Source: Nitrospiria bacterium
Lineage (GTDB): Bacteria > Nitrospirota > Nitrospiria > Nitrospirales > UBA8639
Direction of reading: 5' to 3'
Length of the DNA: 25,152 nt
NCBI GenBank assembly: GCA_030430725.1
Contig: JAUIKP010000003.1
Coordinates: 1 to 25,152 of the forward strand
The notes under the pieces: model-generated
Told to the model about the DNA's origin: nothing
Seen by the model: the letters and a program-made list of their open reading frames with translations, nothing else
Database searches by the model: none
Made by a program: the position numbers and the translations under genes
In this document: positions 23,662 to 25,152 of the stretch, piece by piece
How the letters are laid out: every line of letters starts with the position of its first letter
Numbering within the stretch: the first letter of the stretch is position 1

Positions 23662-24214
23662 GAGTCACTCCTTCATCCCGTTGGGAAACAATCGGCTGTT
23701 TGACTGGCCACCAGATTCCCAAAGTTGGATCATTCCAAGGTACGGTAAATTGCCCTTCCCGGTTATAATTGGTCGTTTGCTTATAGTGAAAGATCGCTTG
23801 CTCAGACAGCACCAGATGGGCGTTTCCAAACTTGGGTGGGATCAAGACTTGGCATCGATTGTCATCTGATAGTGTAAACGATTCCCACTGTTGAAACTGT
23901 GGAGAGGTGGGATCGCAATTGACGACCACCAAATAAAACTTCCCCCATAAGCATGACACCAGCTTCCAGGTCTCCTGGTCTCCATGGATGCCTCGCAGCA
24001 CATGCCTGCCAGACACGGAGATATCATCCTGCACGAATGGCAGATCAATGCCAGCTTGCCGATACAGTTCCTCGTTAAACGTTTCAACATAGGTCCCCCG
24101 AAAATCTTCAAAAATCGTCGGTGGGGTAACCAATCTCACGCCTTCCAGGCGGCAGGGAGAGACCTGCAACTTAGGAGGTTGCGAAGTAGTTTTGCCGTTG
24201 AAGGTATTCATCAT
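23654..24214 (-). CDS. dTDP-4-dehydrorhamnose 3,5-epimerase-like protein (RmlC family)
   Basis: A 186-residue cupin of the RmlC family, which inverts C3 and/or C5 of a 4-keto nucleotide sugar. It has FEDFRGTYVETFN (35-47), VLRGIHGD with the expected catalytic His77 (72-79), FGNAHLVLSE (129-138, replacing the common AHGF), FHYKQ (142-146, Tyr144) and PWNDPTLGIWWP (159-170). No RmlA, RmlB or RmlD lies in the window, so the substrate may be a GDP- or CDP-linked keto sugar rather than dTDP-rhamnose. Two start codons are adjacent (24214, 24211); GGAG 7 nt before 24211 slightly favours the second. It overlaps the end of the upstream epimerase gene by about 41-44 nt and the next gene by 8 nt, so the three are probably translated together. 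Confidence 0.85.
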   Translation of the reverse strand: MMNTFNGKTTSQPPKLQVSPCRLEGVRLVTPPTIFEDFRGTYVETFNEELYRQAGIDLPFVQDDISVSGRHVLRGIHGDQETWKLVSCLWGKFYLVVVNCDPTSPQFQQWESFTLSDDNRCQVLIPPKFGNAHLVLSEQAIFHYKQTTNYNREGQFTVPWNDPTLGIWWPVKQPIVSQRDEGVTHV

Positions 24215-25152
24215 GATGCTCCAGATACCAATCCCATGTATGCTGTAACCCCTCCTGAAGACTCACTTGTGGGTCGTATCCGAGAAGTTTCCTGGCCAAA
24301 GAAATATCCATCACACGCCGGGGAAACCCGGCGGGTTTCGTATGATCAAATTGGGCCCGGAACGGCACAACCAATTGAAGAGCTTCTACTAATTCTTTGA
24401 TGGTATAGCCGATACCACTGCCTAAATTCACGTACCGCCCACCCGTGCCATAGTACAAAGCAAGAATCACTCCATCAGCCACATCACCACTATAGGCAAA
24501 ATCCCGAATGGCGGTGCCATCTCCCCAAATCACGACCGGATCTTCTTTTGAAAATATGCGTCGCATGAGGGTGGGAATGACCATGGCATTGGCAGGATCG
24601 AAATTATCTCCCGGTCCATACACATTGCAGGGACGTACCACGGCGTAGTGCGTCAGACCGTACTGTATTTGGTAGGCACGAACTTGCAGTTCAGCCATTC
24701 GTTTGGCCCATCCAGGGAACATATCCATTGGTGGCCCTTCATCCTCCCCTTCCTGTTCCTTAAAAATCTCCGCACTCGGATATGCTCCAATAGATGAGGT
24801 ATAGACCACTCGATGAACCTTATTCAGACGACAGGCCTCCAACATATTGGTATTCATCATCAACAACGGGACGAAAAAGCTTGCCGGTTTGGATTTCGTG
24901 ACCTCAATGGAACCTTTGATTCCGGCCACGTGAAAGACGCAATCCATGTCCTTCACCATTCGTTGGCAAAACTCAAAATCGCATAAATCGCCTTTCACAT
25001 ATTCCACCTGGCTTTCGACCTGGATCTCATCTAGAGACACACTTCGAACGAAAGCTCCGGCCCCCAACAACCGACTTACGATTTGCCGTCCAATTAACCC
25101 GCTTCCTCCAGTAACCAGTACACTTTTTCCTTCAAAATATCGAAGAATCGAG
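24171..25152 (-). CDS. NAD(P)-dependent nucleotide-sugar epimerase/reductase, 5' end cut by window edge
   Basis: The frame is open to the window edge. The residues encoded at 25150-25071 include KSVLVTGGSGLIGRQIV, the Rossmann glycine motif, so the TTG at 25070 is not the start. The true start must lie only a few codons beyond the window, because family members begin about 3-15 residues before this motif. Other marks are VEYVKGDLCDF, VVYTSSIGAYPSAE, RPCNVYGPGDNFDPANAMV, VIWGDGTAIRDFAYSGDVADG and a C-terminal KPAGFPRRVMDISLA. The lysine of the active site is in FPGWAK (24719-24702); the residue four before it is Pro, not Tyr. It is distinct from, but in the same superfamily as, the second epimerase two genes later. 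Confidence 0.88.
   Translation of the reverse strand, partial: SILRYFEGKSVLVTGGSGLIGRQIVSRLLGAGAFVRSVSLDEIQVESQVEYVKGDLCDFEFCQRMVKDMDCVFHVAGIKGSIEVTKSKPASFFVPLLMMNTNMLEACRLNKVHRVVYTSSIGAYPSAEIFKEQEGEDEGPPMDMFPGWAKRMAELQVRAYQIQYGLTHYAVVRPCNVYGPGDNFDPANAMVIPTLMRRIFSKEDPVVIWGDGTAIRDFAYSGDVADGVILALYYGTGGRYVNLGSGIGYTIKELVEALQLVVPFRAQFDHTKPAGFPRRVMDISLARKLLGYDPQVSLQEGLQHTWDWYLEHHDEYLQRQNYFATS

Overview
The window reads as a contiguous piece of a Gram-negative, flagellated bacterial chromosome. A lipoprotein signal, GT9 (heptosyltransferase-type) enzymes and a large flagellin-glycosylation-type cluster fit a diderm. My best guess is phylum Nitrospirota (Nitrospira-like), from the overall flavour of the CgeB/GT9/giant glycosyltransferase set beside a single short flagellin. 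That is an inference from memory, not a search result. There are no tRNA or rRNA genes, insertion sequences, CRISPR arrays or phage genes. Coding density is high and both window edges cut a gene.

Region A (1-5167, + strand) is housekeeping. It holds the 3' seven-eighths of lon (ATP-dependent protease), then thiL (thiamine-monophosphate kinase) 10 nt later, a small DUF2062 membrane protein with a good ribosome binding site, and a COG1078/SAMHD1-type HD phosphohydrolase. It converges with Region B at about 5170-5230.

Region B (5232-12044, - strand) is a late-flagellar block. In transcription order it runs fliC (flagellin), a strong hairpin, flaG, fliD (cap), fliS (flagellin chaperone), a fliT-like chaperone, a 319-nt gap, a tiny protein resembling only the phosphoacceptor half of a histidine kinase, a PilZ-type protein, and a large lipoprotein whose TTG start overlaps the PilZ stop. 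The fliC leader carries a hairpin with AAGGA in its loop plus a second AAGGA in the Shine-Dalgarno. This is the layout expected for CsrA control of flagellin translation.

Region C (12045-25152, - strand, upstream of fliC in the same direction) is a glycan assembly island. In transcription order it runs: NDP-sugar epimerase/reductase (cut by the window edge), RmlC-type 3,5-epimerase, second NDP-sugar epimerase/reductase, a 1732-residue fusion (methyltransferase, GT2, GT2, GT4-like, GT2, TPR), GT9, a DUF115-like/CgeB fusion, a second GT9 with an unusual C-terminal extension, and an unrecognised 182-residue protein next to fliC. Genes are tightly packed and several overlap, so they are probably co-transcribed.

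Taken together, Region C likely makes and transfers a sugar chain, with the flagellin encoded next to it as the most economical acceptor. LPS or another surface glycan is the main alternative. The most noteworthy items are the five-domain glycosyltransferase fusion with a TPR tail, the unknown protein between the glycosyltransferases and flagellin, the phosphoacceptor-only micro-protein, and the structured leaders of fliC and fliD.
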